In this document: positions 16,647-24,761 of the stretch, piece by piece
Numbering within the stretch: position 1 is the stretch's first letter
How the letters are laid out: every line of letters begins with the position of its first letter
From: CAKSHC01 sp045594545
GTDB taxonomy: Bacteria; Bacillota; Clostridia; Oscillospirales; UMGS1783
Assembly: GCA_045594545.1 (NCBI GenBank)
Contig: JAZNYQ010000050.1
Span: 1-64,000, forward strand
Direction: 5' to 3'
Length of the DNA stretch: 64,000 nucleotides
Made by a program: the position numbers and the translations under genes
The notes under the pieces: model-generated
Databases searched by the model: none
Told to the model about the DNA's origin: nothing
What the model saw: only the letters and a program-made list of their open reading frames with translations

Positions 16647-17336
16647 TTACGCCGTGCGGCGTCGTAGTATTAAAACCGCTCCGCACAGCAACATCGGCAA
16701 CCCGATCATCCATGCGGCACGCCCTAAAAATGTCATAATAAAATTCGAGAAAAACTGCGCCGGAAACATATTGATCATAATACTGGTATTCGGATCCATC
16801 AGCCACAGATCGTTGGTAAAGAGCAGTTTATGAAAACTCGTCCAGAAGGAAGAAAAATCCAACGCCGCCCATAACCCTAATATACCAAAGACGATGACCA
16901 AGCATACACCCGCCGTCAATACGATCTTACAGATCCGACGGATCCGCTGTTGGTGGCAGACAAAGAAAAAGGATATCAGCGCCGCACCTGCCACGCCGAA
17001 AGCGATATACCGAAAGGTCGAAAATCCCTTAATTAAGCGATTGACGTCCTGCATATGTACCGTTTCCTGCTCGTTGAAGACTTCCCGCTCGACCCCGTTG
17101 ACGGTAGCCACAACCACCATATCCTCGCTCTTGCCCTCCATGTGAAGCAGCAGTTTATCGGTGGTACGCATCAGGTCTTCCTGCGTCATGCCAATTACTT
17201 CGGCCTGTCCGTATTTCTCATACTGCTCGGCAAAAAAGCGACGGTCGAACATCAGGCCTTCCAATATACTGTAGAGCACCCCTACGATCAACAGCATCGC
17301 CGCCAACACATATACGGCATACCAACGTCGTTTCAT
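16647..17336 (-). CDS. TIGR01906/DUF1461 family integral membrane protein
   Basis: The 229-residue protein has an N-terminal helix (about 7-25), an external region with MTQEDLMRTTDKLLLHMEG and EQETVHMQDVNRLI, then three further helices with FHKLLFTNDLWLMDPNTSIMINMFPAQFF between them. These stretches are the family signature of TIGR01906. Function is unknown. It lies between DUF3592 and the polymerase gene on the same strand with tiny gaps, so it may be co-transcribed with both, although a functional tie to DNA repair is not implied. Confidence 0.85.
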   Translation of the reverse strand: MKRRWYAVYVLAAMLLIVGVLYSILEGLMFDRRFFAEQYEKYGQAEVIGMTQEDLMRTTDKLLLHMEGKSEDMVVVATVNGVEREVFNEQETVHMQDVNRLIKGFSTFRYIAFGVAGAALISFFFVCHQQRIRRICKIVLTAGVCLVIVFGILGLWAALDFSSFWTSFHKLLFTNDLWLMDPNTSIMINMFPAQFFSNFIMTFLGRAAWMIGLPMLLCGAVLILRRRTA

Positions 17337-17339
17337 ATG

Positions 17340-17720
17340 TTACCCCAATAGATAAAAGAATAATCCCATAAGGAAAAAGATTCCGCCTACGGCAAAGACC
17401 GATACGGGGCATTTCACCGTACGCAGTACGATATCCCCCGGTCGGTCTGGATCATATCCGATCGCTACGGTATCTCCCGGCGCCACATCAAAATCGGCAT
17501 GGGCGGCATTGACCTTCGCCTTTACCGTTCTCTCACCGTTTTGATATTCTACGATCAGTACCGTATCTCTCTCGCCCGAGCCGAGCATAATGCGCTCAAG
17601 CACCGTGGCCTGCGCCGTGATGCCTTTTTGGCTCTTGCGTTTCATCCGCCACCACAAAAGCAGACCGCCCAATTCCAGTACCAACACCAAGACAAAGAAA
17701 ATAATACTCAATTCCTTCAT
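17340..17720 (-). CDS. DUF3592-like membrane protein
   Basis: The 126-residue protein has a membrane helix at each end (about 4-24 and 106-125) and a small beta-rich domain between (ATVLERIMLGSGERDTVLIVEY; APGDTVAIGYDPDRPGDIVL). This layout matches DUF3592 proteins, whose role is unknown. Its start overlaps the trxB stop by 4 bases, so it is translated from the same message as thioredoxin reductase. Confidence 0.75.
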   Translation of the reverse strand: MKELSIIFFVLVLVLELGGLLLWWRMKRKSQKGITAQATVLERIMLGSGERDTVLIVEYQNGERTVKAKVNAAHADFDVAPGDTVAIGYDPDRPGDIVLRTVKCPVSVFAVGGIFFLMGLFFYLLG

Positions 17721-18631
17721 GCAGGGTTTTCCTCAAGATAAGCGACCGCCGCTGTGGCCGCTACCGCGCCATCGGCACAAGCCGTCACAATCTGTTTGAT
17801 GGGACCGCGGCGCACATCACCGGCGGCAAACACGCCGGCTACGTTAGTTTTGCAATCTTCTCCTGCATCAATATAGCCGTTATCCAGCGCTACCGCATCG
17901 GCCACCGCCGCCGTAGCGGGCAAGGTTCCAACCGCCACAAACACGCCCGATACCGCAAGGGTGCGCTCGGTTTTATCCGCCACCGAGGCGACCGCCAACC
18001 CCTCCACCTGCATCGTTCCCTCTATCCGCACGGGAGTATGCGAAAGCACCAGTTCAATGTTCGATTTGGCGCGCACCTGTTTTTCCAGCGCCGCCACACC
18101 GCGGAAGGCATCTCTGCGGTGCACCAGATATACCTTTTCGCACAGGTTGGCCAAATACAGGGCATCTTCCAGCGCCGTATTGCCCCCGCCGACAACCGCT
18201 ACCGTCTTTCCCTTGAAAAAGCCGCCGTCACAGGTAGCGCAATAGGACACACCGCTGCCCATCAATTCGGCTTCACCGGGAATATCCAACTGCCGCTTCT
18301 TGGCGCCGCTGGCAATGATGACGGCACGCCCCTGATAGGTGCGATCGCCCGCAAAGACGGTCTTAACATTACCGGAAAAATCCACGCCCGTAATCTCATC
18401 ATAGGCCATTTCCGCGCCACATTCTGCGGCCTGCTCGGCCATCTTGGCCGTCAGATCCGGACCGGTAATGTTAACAAAACCGGGGTAGTTGGCCACTTCA
18501 TAGGTGGTCGCCGCCTGCCCACCGGGGAAGAGCGACTCGATCATAAGGGTACTCAGCCCCGCGCGACCGGCATAAATGCCGGCAGTAAGGCCGGCCGGAC
18601 CGGCGCCGATAATTAACAGATCGTATATCAT
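17717..18631 (-). CDS. trxB: Thioredoxin reductase
   Basis: The 304-residue flavoprotein has an FAD-binding GAGPAG motif at residues 9-14, the redox pair CATC (Cys131 and Cys134), an NADPH-binding GGGNTALEDALYL stretch and C-terminal GVFAAGDVRRGP. It transfers electrons from NADPH to thioredoxin. Length is normal. No thioredoxin gene is adjacent. The ATG has GGAGG upstream and a TGGTATACT extended -10 is visible around 18658-18666. The DUF3592 gene is coupled downstream. Confidence 0.95.
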   Translation of the reverse strand: MIYDLLIIGAGPAGLTAGIYAGRAGLSTLMIESLFPGGQAATTYEVANYPGFVNITGPDLTAKMAEQAAECGAEMAYDEITGVDFSGNVKTVFAGDRTYQGRAVIIASGAKKRQLDIPGEAELMGSGVSYCATCDGGFFKGKTVAVVGGGNTALEDALYLANLCEKVYLVHRRDAFRGVAALEKQVRAKSNIELVLSHTPVRIEGTMQVEGLAVASVADKTERTLAVSGVFVAVGTLPATAAVADAVALDNGYIDAGEDCKTNVAGVFAAGDVRRGPIKQIVTACADGAVAATAAVAYLEENPA

Positions 18632-18684
18632 AATAGCCTCCGCAACTCTTTTTTATTAGTATACCACACTTTTCCGAAAAAGGA

Positions 18685-18718
18685 AATAAAAAATCCTCAG
18701 AACCAAAGTTCTGAGGAT
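18685..18718 (-). terminator. Terminator of the yabP-yabQ-divIC group
   Basis: ATCCTCAGAAC / GTTCTGAGGAT around a CAAA loop, followed on the minus strand by TTTTTTA. Confidence 0.88.
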
Positions 18719-18725
18719 AGGATTC

Positions 18726-19013
18726 TTATTTTCCGGTGATATTCACGTAGACCTTTTCGTCGCTCTCGCCGTAGCCCAACTGGTCGCGGGCGATGCCGGC
18801 GGCATATTCCTGAATATCGCCGCTGTTGATGACATCCTTCAACTCGGCATTCTCGTCGGTCTGCTGCTGGATCATCTGCTCATATTTTTCAATTTCTTCT
18901 CGAGCCTGACTTTGCTTAATATGATTGGAAAGGATCCCGACAACAAAAACGACAGCAGCTAACAAAACCACGATCATTGCGATACTTTGCCAAGCCAATT
19001 TCTTAACTTTCAC
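18726..19013 (-). CDS. Septum formation initiator (DivIC/FtsB family)
   Basis: The 95-residue bitopic protein has a short cytoplasmic tail, a membrane helix (about 10-30), a coiled coil (QSQAREEIEKYEQMIQQQTDENAELKD) and a C-terminal segment IARDQLGYGESDEKVYV, as in DivIC and FtsB. These proteins assemble with FtsL/DivIB at the division septum. In Bacillus divIC is found beside yabP and yabQ, and the same order is seen here. Its start overlaps the 3' end of yabQ by 11 bases. Confidence 0.88.
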   Translation of the reverse strand: MKVKKLAWQSIAMIVVLLAAVVFVVGILSNHIKQSQAREEIEKYEQMIQQQTDENAELKDVINSGDIQEYAAGIARDQLGYGESDEKVYVNITGK

Positions 19014-19521
19014 GCCGATTCATCCTTTCTTTTTGCACATAAGCATACTTCGACTCTTCTATTATAGTATGTTTTTTGCGAAAATGGAAGAGTTTTTTCA
19101 CATTTTTTGCCTCTTTTTTTTGCTTTTCTTGCCGTTTTTGAGCCAGTTTTTGCTTAAATTTTGCGAAAATTTTGCGCAGCGGCGCCGATAATACCGCAAA
19201 AAATCGCCGGATCTTATCGGACACCCTGCGCCACAGCCGGTAACTAATACGCCCGAAAGTCATGTACCATAATGCGGCACCGGCCACCGCACTGACAAAA
19301 ATATAGAGGCGGATGACGCCCGAATGAAAGGTGAAGATGAACATGCCGGTCAGCCACGCCGTAATAAAAAAGAAGATCAGATCCTCAACAAAAACGGCGA
19401 CCGCCGACGGACGGAAGATCAGGCGCAGCACCCGAAAAACATCGTACAAGATGCCTACGCCCACCCCGAACAAGGCGGCATATCCGACAACGGCAAGTTC
19501 CTCGGTTAAGACCAGTTCCAT
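19003..19521 (-). CDS. yabQ: Spore cortex biosynthesis protein YabQ
   Basis: The 172-residue membrane protein has three or four hydrophobic segments in its first 85 residues (VGYAALFGVGVGILYDVFRVL, VFVEDLIFFFITAWLTGMFIF, LYIFVSAVAGAALWYMTFG) and a very basic C-terminal tail. The motif GILYDVFRVLR and the place between yabP and divIC identify YabQ, needed for spore cortex formation in Bacillus. It begins 3 bases after yabP ends. Confidence 0.88.
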   Translation of the reverse strand: MELVLTEELAVVGYAALFGVGVGILYDVFRVLRLIFRPSAVAVFVEDLIFFFITAWLTGMFIFTFHSGVIRLYIFVSAVAGAALWYMTFGRISYRLWRRVSDKIRRFFAVLSAPLRKIFAKFKQKLAQKRQEKQKKEAKNVKKLFHFRKKHTIIEESKYAYVQKERMNRRES

Positions 19522-19524
19522 CGG

Positions 19525-19809
19525 TTACCGAAACACCTTGGAGAAAAAGCCGCCGCTCTTTTTACCTAAATCATCCGTATAGGACAAGGAATAGATGTTG
19601 CCTTCCAGCGCCAGCTCGCCCGTTTCGATGGAAAATTTATTGATGTGCAGTTGCTCTCCCCGAATGGTCAAGACCCCCATGCCGGTAAAGATACTCACGG
19701 CATTCTCATCGAAACTGTCGACATCTTCCACTCCCGATGCGGTAAGGGCGGTTCGTCCTTCCAGAATAATGTTATGTAATTTTGCGGATCGGTTTTGCTC
19801 GTCATTCAT
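19525..19809 (-). CDS. yabP: Sporulation protein YabP
   Basis: The 94-residue protein contains HNIILEGRTALTASGVEDVDSFDE and GVLTIRGEQLHINKFSIETGELALEGNIYSLSY, the YabP/YqfC domain signature. It acts in the mother cell during spore coat or cortex assembly in Bacillus; the exact activity is not known. AAAGGAGG lies 7 bases upstream of the ATG. It heads the yabP-yabQ-divIC operon. Confidence 0.92.
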   Translation of the reverse strand: MNDEQNRSAKLHNIILEGRTALTASGVEDVDSFDENAVSIFTGMGVLTIRGEQLHINKFSIETGELALEGNIYSLSYTDDLGKKSGGFFSKVFR

Positions 19810-19912
19810 CGTTTCCGCCTCCTTTCAATTTATAATATTCTTCAGAAAGGGGCTTTATGTCAGGAACTTTTTGTGATATACTGTCATAAAGATTACTTTT
19901 ACGGAGCCTTAT

Positions 19913-20869
19913 ATGAGTATAACGGTAGGCGAATGCGCCGAAAATCGCGCAGGCGAAGCCCTGACCTTACTGCGGCGCTCTTTCCAAAAACAGGAAGCCC
20001 CCCTGCAGTCCCGCGCGGGTCGGGGCGCCATGTTGCGCCATCTGTCGCAGGACAAGGCGTGGCACAAGAAAATTGAACAGGGACAGGTACGCCTGTTCGG
20101 CATTTTTGACGATGAACGGCTGATCGGCTGTTGTTTGATGGAGCGGGCGCACATCCTGCATTTCTGCTTAGAGAACCGCTATCGGCGCGGCGATGCCGCC
20201 CCTCTGCTTTTCGACTATCTGCGCACCGTTTCTCCCGATCTGACGGCGGATGCCGCTCTTTATGACCGTGAACTCTTCCATGCTTGCGGTTTCGAGGGAG
20301 ACACCGTTTGCGACAGGGACGGGCGCAAGACGGTGCTCATGCAATCAATCGGTCACGAGATCACCCATGAGATCTGGGATCTGCGGGATGAGCTGGGCGA
20401 GCCGACGGGACGGTACGCCAGCCGCGACCAGTACCGCTCCCTGCGGTCGGGCGACTATATGTTGGCGGTACACGTCTTCCTCTACACCCCTAACGGAAAA
20501 TTCTTAGTGCAGAAGCGATCCTTGGAGAAGGATGTACTCCCCGGGATCTGGGACATCACGGGCGGAGCGGCCAAAGCGGGCGAGGACGGACGGCAAGCCG
20601 CACTGCGGGAAACGGAAGAAGAGATCGGCATTACCCTGTCCCCCGAACAACTGCATCTGGCGGCGCGACTTAAGCGCAAGCGCAGTTTCGTGGAACTCTG
20701 GTTTGCCCAAACGGACGTGCGGTTACAAGAATGTATTCTGCAGGTCGGCGAGGTCGATGAGGTCAAACTCATCAGCAAAAAAGAGATGGTCCATCTGATT
20801 ACCCACGCCAAGCACAGAGATGCCGTTTACAAGGCAACGGCGATTCATGCCATCAATAAGATAAAATAA
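19913..20869 (+). CDS. GNAT-like / Nudix hydrolase fusion protein
   Basis: The C-terminal half (about 147-318) is an IDI-type Nudix domain: HEIWDLRDELGEPTGRYASR, FLVQKRSLEKDVLPGIWDITGG and a full Nudix box from G217 to I240 (GxxxxxE, then LRETEEEIGI). The N-terminal half (about 1-145) looks like a shortened acetyltransferase fold (LFGIFDDERLIGCCLMERAHILHFCLENRYRRGDAAPLLFDYL; LFHACGFE), which is uncertain. Nudix enzymes of this group hydrolyse nucleoside diphosphate derivatives; substrate unknown. GGAG precedes the ATG. The gene stands alone between yabP (divergent) and a strong terminator. Confidence 0.85.
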   Translation: MSITVGECAENRAGEALTLLRRSFQKQEAPLQSRAGRGAMLRHLSQDKAWHKKIEQGQVRLFGIFDDERLIGCCLMERAHILHFCLENRYRRGDAAPLLFDYLRTVSPDLTADAALYDRELFHACGFEGDTVCDRDGRKTVLMQSIGHEITHEIWDLRDELGEPTGRYASRDQYRSLRSGDYMLAVHVFLYTPNGKFLVQKRSLEKDVLPGIWDITGGAAKAGEDGRQAALRETEEEIGITLSPEQLHLAARLKRKRSFVELWFAQTDVRLQECILQVGEVDEVKLISKKEMVHLITHAKHRDAVYKATAIHAINKIK

Positions 20870-20895
20870 GGAGCCCCGCGGGGCTCCTTATTTTT
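20863..20895. terminator. Bidirectional terminator after the Nudix gene
   Basis: AAAATAAGGAGCCCC / GGGGCTCCTTATTTT with a 2-base centre; T-rich tails on both strands. Confidence 0.9.
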
Positions 20896-21964
20896 GCATA
20901 TCGGATTTTAAGGCATTGAGGAACTTATGCATATCCAGCAATTCTTTTCGGGAATTGACACCCAGTTTCCCGTAAAGATTACGGTTGTGATATTTGAGAG
21001 TGTTTTCGGTAATGCCGAGCATATTCAATACTTCTTTGGTAGTGGCACGCGCCATGTAAGCATCGTAGACGGTGCGTTCGGTTGGTGTTAGCCGCTCCAG
21101 CCCCTGCAAATACAATTCCACCTGTTCGGGCGACAGGACAGGCGGTTCCCCTACGTATTCCGCCGCAGAATCGACATACCCGCGAACGGGATCGACCCGT
21201 TTTACCAACTCTCGAAGACGTTGATTTTCGTTCATAACCAGATGGACGCCGAGCAAGAACAGTTCACTGATAATATAGGAAACCGAAAGCAATTCATAAT
21301 CAATCCGAGCCATCTGCTCTACAAACCATACCCCGATATTGACCAGCACAGCAGCAGCCAAAATGATAGCATGGAGGGTAGAATCGATGGTCTTTTTCAC
21401 CTGTGCACGGATAATGACGGCAACCATGGCCGTAAAATAGCCGAGCAAATAAACGAGATATATCGGATGCAAGGGCCCGTAAACCTTATTTAATACAGAT
21501 ACTCCATCGACAACGGAAAAGGATACCTCTTTATAATAGATATCCAGAATACCCGGACTGGCGGCGATAAGAAACATAAGAAGGGCCAACCCGATTAACA
21601 ACCAGGGCAGAGATTTCTTATAGAGGGTATTGGTGACTTTAAGCAAAATTACAAGCATAGCCATAGGCAAAAATACCGAGCCGAGATAGGCGATACGGTT
21701 GGCCATAAGTGCCGTTTCCAGACTTGTAGAAACCGAAAGCCATGCATATCCGATATTGACGATCAATACCGAAGAAAAGAGCAAAAGGAACCACGGTTTT
21801 CTCTTCTTTACCAAAAAGCAGCCGCCGATCAAAAGGAGCAGGGCGAGAGCGGCAGTGACCATGTAGATCACCGACAGCGTTGCCGTTTTCTGGCCGTAGC
21901 CCTGACAGGAAGAAAGAGGAAGCAGGCAAAGTAAGGCCGCAACGGACACAAGATATTTCTTCAC
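20888..21964 (-). CDS. Seven-helix membrane-bound LuxR-type transcriptional regulator
   Basis: The 358-residue protein starts at a GTG (21964) preceded by GGAGGAG; the open frame continues to 22405 but that part runs through the divergent promoter region and is rejected. Residues 1-20 form a signal-like segment ending LLPLSSC, then seven hydrophobic helices (about 30-265) resemble the 7TM sensor module found in front of some histidine kinases. A LuxR/GerE helix-turn-helix closes the protein (LTPTERTVYDAYMARATTKEVLNMLGITENTLKYHNRNLYGKLGV). It seems to be a one-component regulator that senses at the membrane. It shares a control region with the surface protein gene at 22098. Confidence 0.85.
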   Translation of the reverse strand: MKKYLVSVAALLCLLPLSSCQGYGQKTATLSVIYMVTAALALLLLIGGCFLVKKRKPWFLLLFSSVLIVNIGYAWLSVSTSLETALMANRIAYLGSVFLPMAMLVILLKVTNTLYKKSLPWLLIGLALLMFLIAASPGILDIYYKEVSFSVVDGVSVLNKVYGPLHPIYLVYLLGYFTAMVAVIIRAQVKKTIDSTLHAIILAAAVLVNIGVWFVEQMARIDYELLSVSYIISELFLLGVHLVMNENQRLRELVKRVDPVRGYVDSAAEYVGEPPVLSPEQVELYLQGLERLTPTERTVYDAYMARATTKEVLNMLGITENTLKYHNRNLYGKLGVNSRKELLDMHKFLNALKSDMQK

Positions 21965-22036
21965 GCACTCTCCTCCTTTTTTAAAAAATACCGAAACCCA
22001 CACTTTTCGGGTGGGGACAACGGGATGTTTCTTCGG

Positions 22037-22042
22037 TATAAT
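22037..22042 (+). promoter_or_regulatory. -10 of the surface protein gene
   Basis: TATAAT (22037-22042) with GGGACA 17 bases upstream. It abuts the -10 of the divergent regulator promoter (22044-22049), so RNA polymerase cannot occupy both at once. Confidence 0.6.
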
Positions 22043-22043
22043 G

Positions 22044-22072
22044 AGTATACCACAGAATACCGAGTGGGTCAA
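22044..22072 (-). promoter_or_regulatory. SigA-type promoter of the membrane LuxR regulator
   Basis: Minus strand TTGACC (22067-22072), 17-base spacer, TATACT (22044-22049). ATACCGA-type repeats occur three times nearby (near 21988, 22033 inverted, 22057) and might be operator half-sites. Confidence 0.75.
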
Positions 22073-22097
22073 GAAAAGCAAAAGGAGATAATGAAAC

Positions 22098-23636
22098 ATG
22101 AAAAAAATTCTATCTTTGGCTCTGGTTTCGATTATGCTGTTGTGCTTAATTCCAAGCGCCGCTGTTTTGGCGGCATCCGTTACTATCGTTGATGCGGTGA
22201 ATATCGAGCTTCCCGTAGCCGGAGAGAAGCCTGATTTCTCGGCGGAACTCCCCAACTGGTCAAACGCGCACAAAATCACCGGTGTCGAGTGGATTGAATA
22301 TGATGAAGGCTGGGAATGGGAAAAGGATATGTCCGCGAATGACACCTTCAAGGAAGGATATTGGTATGTTGTATATGTGCACTTTGAAACAACATCCGGA
22401 AACATTTTTTCCGAAACAATTAATCCTTACATAAATCAAGAAACGGCTCAAATATCGGGTCCCGCTGTTCAAGCAAACCGGACTAAAGTTTCTATTTATA
22501 AAGCGTATCAGGCCACTAAGGCACCAACTGCCATAAGCCATATTGACCTTAATGTTGTAAAACCCGTTGTAGGCAAAACGCCTACCTTTGCAAAGGTTGA
22601 TACAACGCAGTATTTTAGTGAAAAGTACGGCACAGTTTCAAACTGCTCAAACGGTGTTACCTGGACAAATCAGAGTAATAACATAAACATCACGGTAAGT
22701 AATCCTTTCAAAGAAGGCTCTAAATACACGGTAACTTATTACCTCTCTGCTAAGGATGGCTATACATTCACCACCTCTACGCAGTGCACCATTAACGGTG
22801 CTGCTGCCACCATTGAGCTAACGGATCATTATCACGCTAAGGTATCTCTTAAGAACATAATCCCAGATGATGGCAAAAAGGAAATTGCAAGTATTAACCT
22901 TTCGGTTACGGCACCTAAAGATGGTGAAAAACCATCCTATACCAAAATTGACAGTACCGGCTATGTAAGCGACAACGGATCAAACGGCACTTCTACTAAA
23001 ATCTACAAAAACGGCATAGCCTGGTTTAAATCGACGACCTCCTACATCAGCCCCGGCACGACCGAGACCTTTACGGGCAATACGAACTATACTCTAAAGA
23101 TTTTCCTGTCGCCCAAGGACGGATATAAATTCGGCGGAGCACTCACGGCGAAGATCAACGGCAGGACGGCGACGGTTGAGCATTTTGATGACGGCAGTGT
23201 ATCTGTTTCGGTAACACTGACGGCACTTTCCAAAGATCACGCGCATACCGATTCAGGATGGTTGACCTCGGCGAACGCGCACTGGAAAACCTGTACCGAT
23301 GCATCCTGCGGCATGATTACAGTTGCTAAGGCATCTCACGCCGATGCCAATCAGGACAGAATTTGCGATATTTGCGGGTACAAAGCCACGGCGGAGGCCG
23401 AGCCAATGCCTGAGACCTCGACAGCAATCGAAGACGAGGTGTTGGATGATGAGGATTCGGAAGCCATCGGTACACGGCCGGAGGATCACGACGGACAGCC
23501 CAAGGACGAAGGATCCAACTATTGGATCTGGATTATTCTCGGCTCAGCGATACTGCTGGGCGGTGGCGCGGCGGTTGTTGTGATTCTTCTGGTAAAAAGC
23601 AGAAAAAGCACTGCGAAAGAAGAACCTAACGAATAA
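22098..23636 (+). CDS. Secreted, membrane-anchored repeat protein
   Basis: The 512-residue protein has a signal peptide (residues 1-26, cut after VLAA), three related beta-rich repeats of roughly 110 residues (each opening like SVTxVDAVNIELPVAGEKP, ISHIDLNVVKPVVGKTP, IASINLSVTAPKDGEKP and holding KDGYxF), a His/Cys segment (HWKTCTDASCGMI ... RICDICGY), an acidic linker and a C-terminal membrane helix (about 475-499) with a basic tail. This is a wall-spanning surface protein; its ligand is unknown. Divergent from the membrane LuxR regulator with overlapping promoters, so the regulator probably controls it. Confidence 0.8.
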   Translation: MKKILSLALVSIMLLCLIPSAAVLAASVTIVDAVNIELPVAGEKPDFSAELPNWSNAHKITGVEWIEYDEGWEWEKDMSANDTFKEGYWYVVYVHFETTSGNIFSETINPYINQETAQISGPAVQANRTKVSIYKAYQATKAPTAISHIDLNVVKPVVGKTPTFAKVDTTQYFSEKYGTVSNCSNGVTWTNQSNNINITVSNPFKEGSKYTVTYYLSAKDGYTFTTSTQCTINGAAATIELTDHYHAKVSLKNIIPDDGKKEIASINLSVTAPKDGEKPSYTKIDSTGYVSDNGSNGTSTKIYKNGIAWFKSTTSYISPGTTETFTGNTNYTLKIFLSPKDGYKFGGALTAKINGRTATVEHFDDGSVSVSVTLTALSKDHAHTDSGWLTSANAHWKTCTDASCGMITVAKASHADANQDRICDICGYKATAEAEPMPETSTAIEDEVLDDEDSEAIGTRPEDHDGQPKDEGSNYWIWIILGSAILLGGGAAVVVILLVKSRKSTAKEEPNE

Positions 23637-23642
23637 TAGACG

Positions 23643-23676
23643 GGTGGCGCGGAAATAATCCGCGCCACCTCTTTCT
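23643..23676 (+). terminator. Terminator after the surface protein gene
   Basis: GGTGGCGCGGA / TCCGCGCCACC, 5-base loop, then TCTTTCT. Confidence 0.75.
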
Positions 23677-23677
23677 A

Positions 23678-24529
23678 TTACACGGTGCCGGTGACGGTGA
23701 CGACGGTGACGCCGGGGGTTATGATGACGGTGCCGGTAGCGGCATCCTGCACATAGGTGGCGGCATCCACGGTGATGACACCGGGCTGGGTAGCAAACTC
23801 ACCCGTAGCCTCGTTATAGGTGTAGCCTGTATTTTCGGCGATAGGCGCGCCGTTTACCGTGACGGTCAGGTCGCTCAAAACGGGATCAAAGGTGTCGGTG
23901 ATGATCACATTATCAGTGGCCGCGGCGGGGGTATTGCCCTGATTCTGAACGATAAAGGTGTAGGTGATCTGTCCGTTTTCGGCCACGACCGTGGGCGATA
24001 CCGATTTGCTGATGGACAGCAGCGGGGCGCCGTTGGGGGTGACCGTTTCGGTTGCGGTAACCGCCGTGATCCCGCCGCCCGACAAGACGGCCTCGTTCAC
24101 GATACTGTCCTGCTCACCTAAGGGGGCAAAGCCGTTGACATCGGCCTCATACACCAAGGTGACATTGCCGCCGGCGGGCACGGTGATGCCCGAAACTGTC
24201 AAGGGCGGACCTGCCGTTACGGCGGGGGCAGGCTGGGGTGTGCCGTTTATAAAATAGCGCACCGAGCCATCCACATAGGTCAGCGGGGTGAGTGTTTCGG
24301 TGCCGAAGATATAGGCGCCGAGGTTATCGGTCAGCACCAGACCGTTATAGGGTGTTGTCCCGCTATTGACCACGCTGATGACATAGGTGACGTTGCCGCC
24401 GGCGCGATAGTTGGCCGACACAGCCGTCTTGGTCATAGACAGAACTTCCAGAATTTCGCCGCTTGTAATATTCGAATTGACGACGTTGCCGTTGTAGGAC
24501 AAGGTCGCCTGATTAAAAAATGTTGCCAT
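23678..24529 (-). CDS. DUF11-repeat protein without a signal peptide
   Basis: The 283-residue protein starts MATFFNQATLSYNGNVVNSN, then has two DUF11-like beta domains (about 35-135: TKTAVSANYRAGGNVTYVISVVNSG, GLVLTDNLGAYIFG; about 170-260: ISKSVSPTVVAENGQITYTFIVQNQG) and a threonine/valine-rich end. Such domains usually sit on secreted proteins, but no signal peptide or anchor is seen. The ATG at 24529 has GGAGGT 6 bases upstream; starts at 24535 or 24583 are less likely. Spore-surface or mother-cell placement is one possibility, not shown by the sequence. Confidence 0.75.
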   Translation of the reverse strand: MATFFNQATLSYNGNVVNSNITSGEILEVLSMTKTAVSANYRAGGNVTYVISVVNSGTTPYNGLVLTDNLGAYIFGTETLTPLTYVDGSVRYFINGTPQPAPAVTAGPPLTVSGITVPAGGNVTLVYEADVNGFAPLGEQDSIVNEAVLSGGGITAVTATETVTPNGAPLLSISKSVSPTVVAENGQITYTFIVQNQGNTPAAATDNVIITDTFDPVLSDLTVTVNGAPIAENTGYTYNEATGEFATQPGVITVDAATYVQDAATGTVIITPGVTVVTVTGTV

Positions 24530-24587
24530 ATTCATACCTCCATTCGCTATATTATATGAGAAAATAAAAAAATCGTGAGTCAATACT

Positions 24588-24616
24588 TGACAAGGGGTCG
24601 ATGTTTTGCTATACTA
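24588..24616 (+). promoter_or_regulatory. Promoter of tRNA-Lys
   Basis: TTGACA, a 17-base spacer and TATACT, ending 13 bases before the tRNA 5' end. Confidence 0.85.
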
Positions 24617-24629
24617 TTTAGGCGCAAAT

Positions 24630-24705
24630 GACTCACTAGCTCAGGTGGTAGAGCATTTGACTTTTAATCAAAGGGTCCGGGGTTCGAGTCCCCGGTGAGT
24701 CACCA
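24630..24705 (+). tRNA. tRNA-Lys (anticodon TTT)
   Basis: A 76-base cloverleaf: acceptor GACTCAC/GTGAGTC, D arm AGCTCAGGTGGTAGAGC, anticodon loop CTTTTAA (TTT), T arm GGTTCGAGTCC, and an encoded CCA. Confidence 0.96.
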
Positions 24706-24742
24706 AAAATCGGCGAGCGTTTGTAACGCTTGCCGATTTTTA
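24705..24742 (+). terminator. Terminator of tRNA-Lys
   Basis: AAAAATCGGCGAGCGTT / AACGCTTGCCGATTTTT, one G-U pair, ending in a T-run. Confidence 0.88.
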
Positions 24743-24761
24743 CTTATTAACGGAGGAAAAG

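Noticed and set aside
21965..22405. N-terminal extension of the LuxR regulator frame
   Set aside because: It crosses the divergent promoters and antisense surface-protein sequence; the GTG at 21964 with GGAGGAG and the signal-like start is far better.
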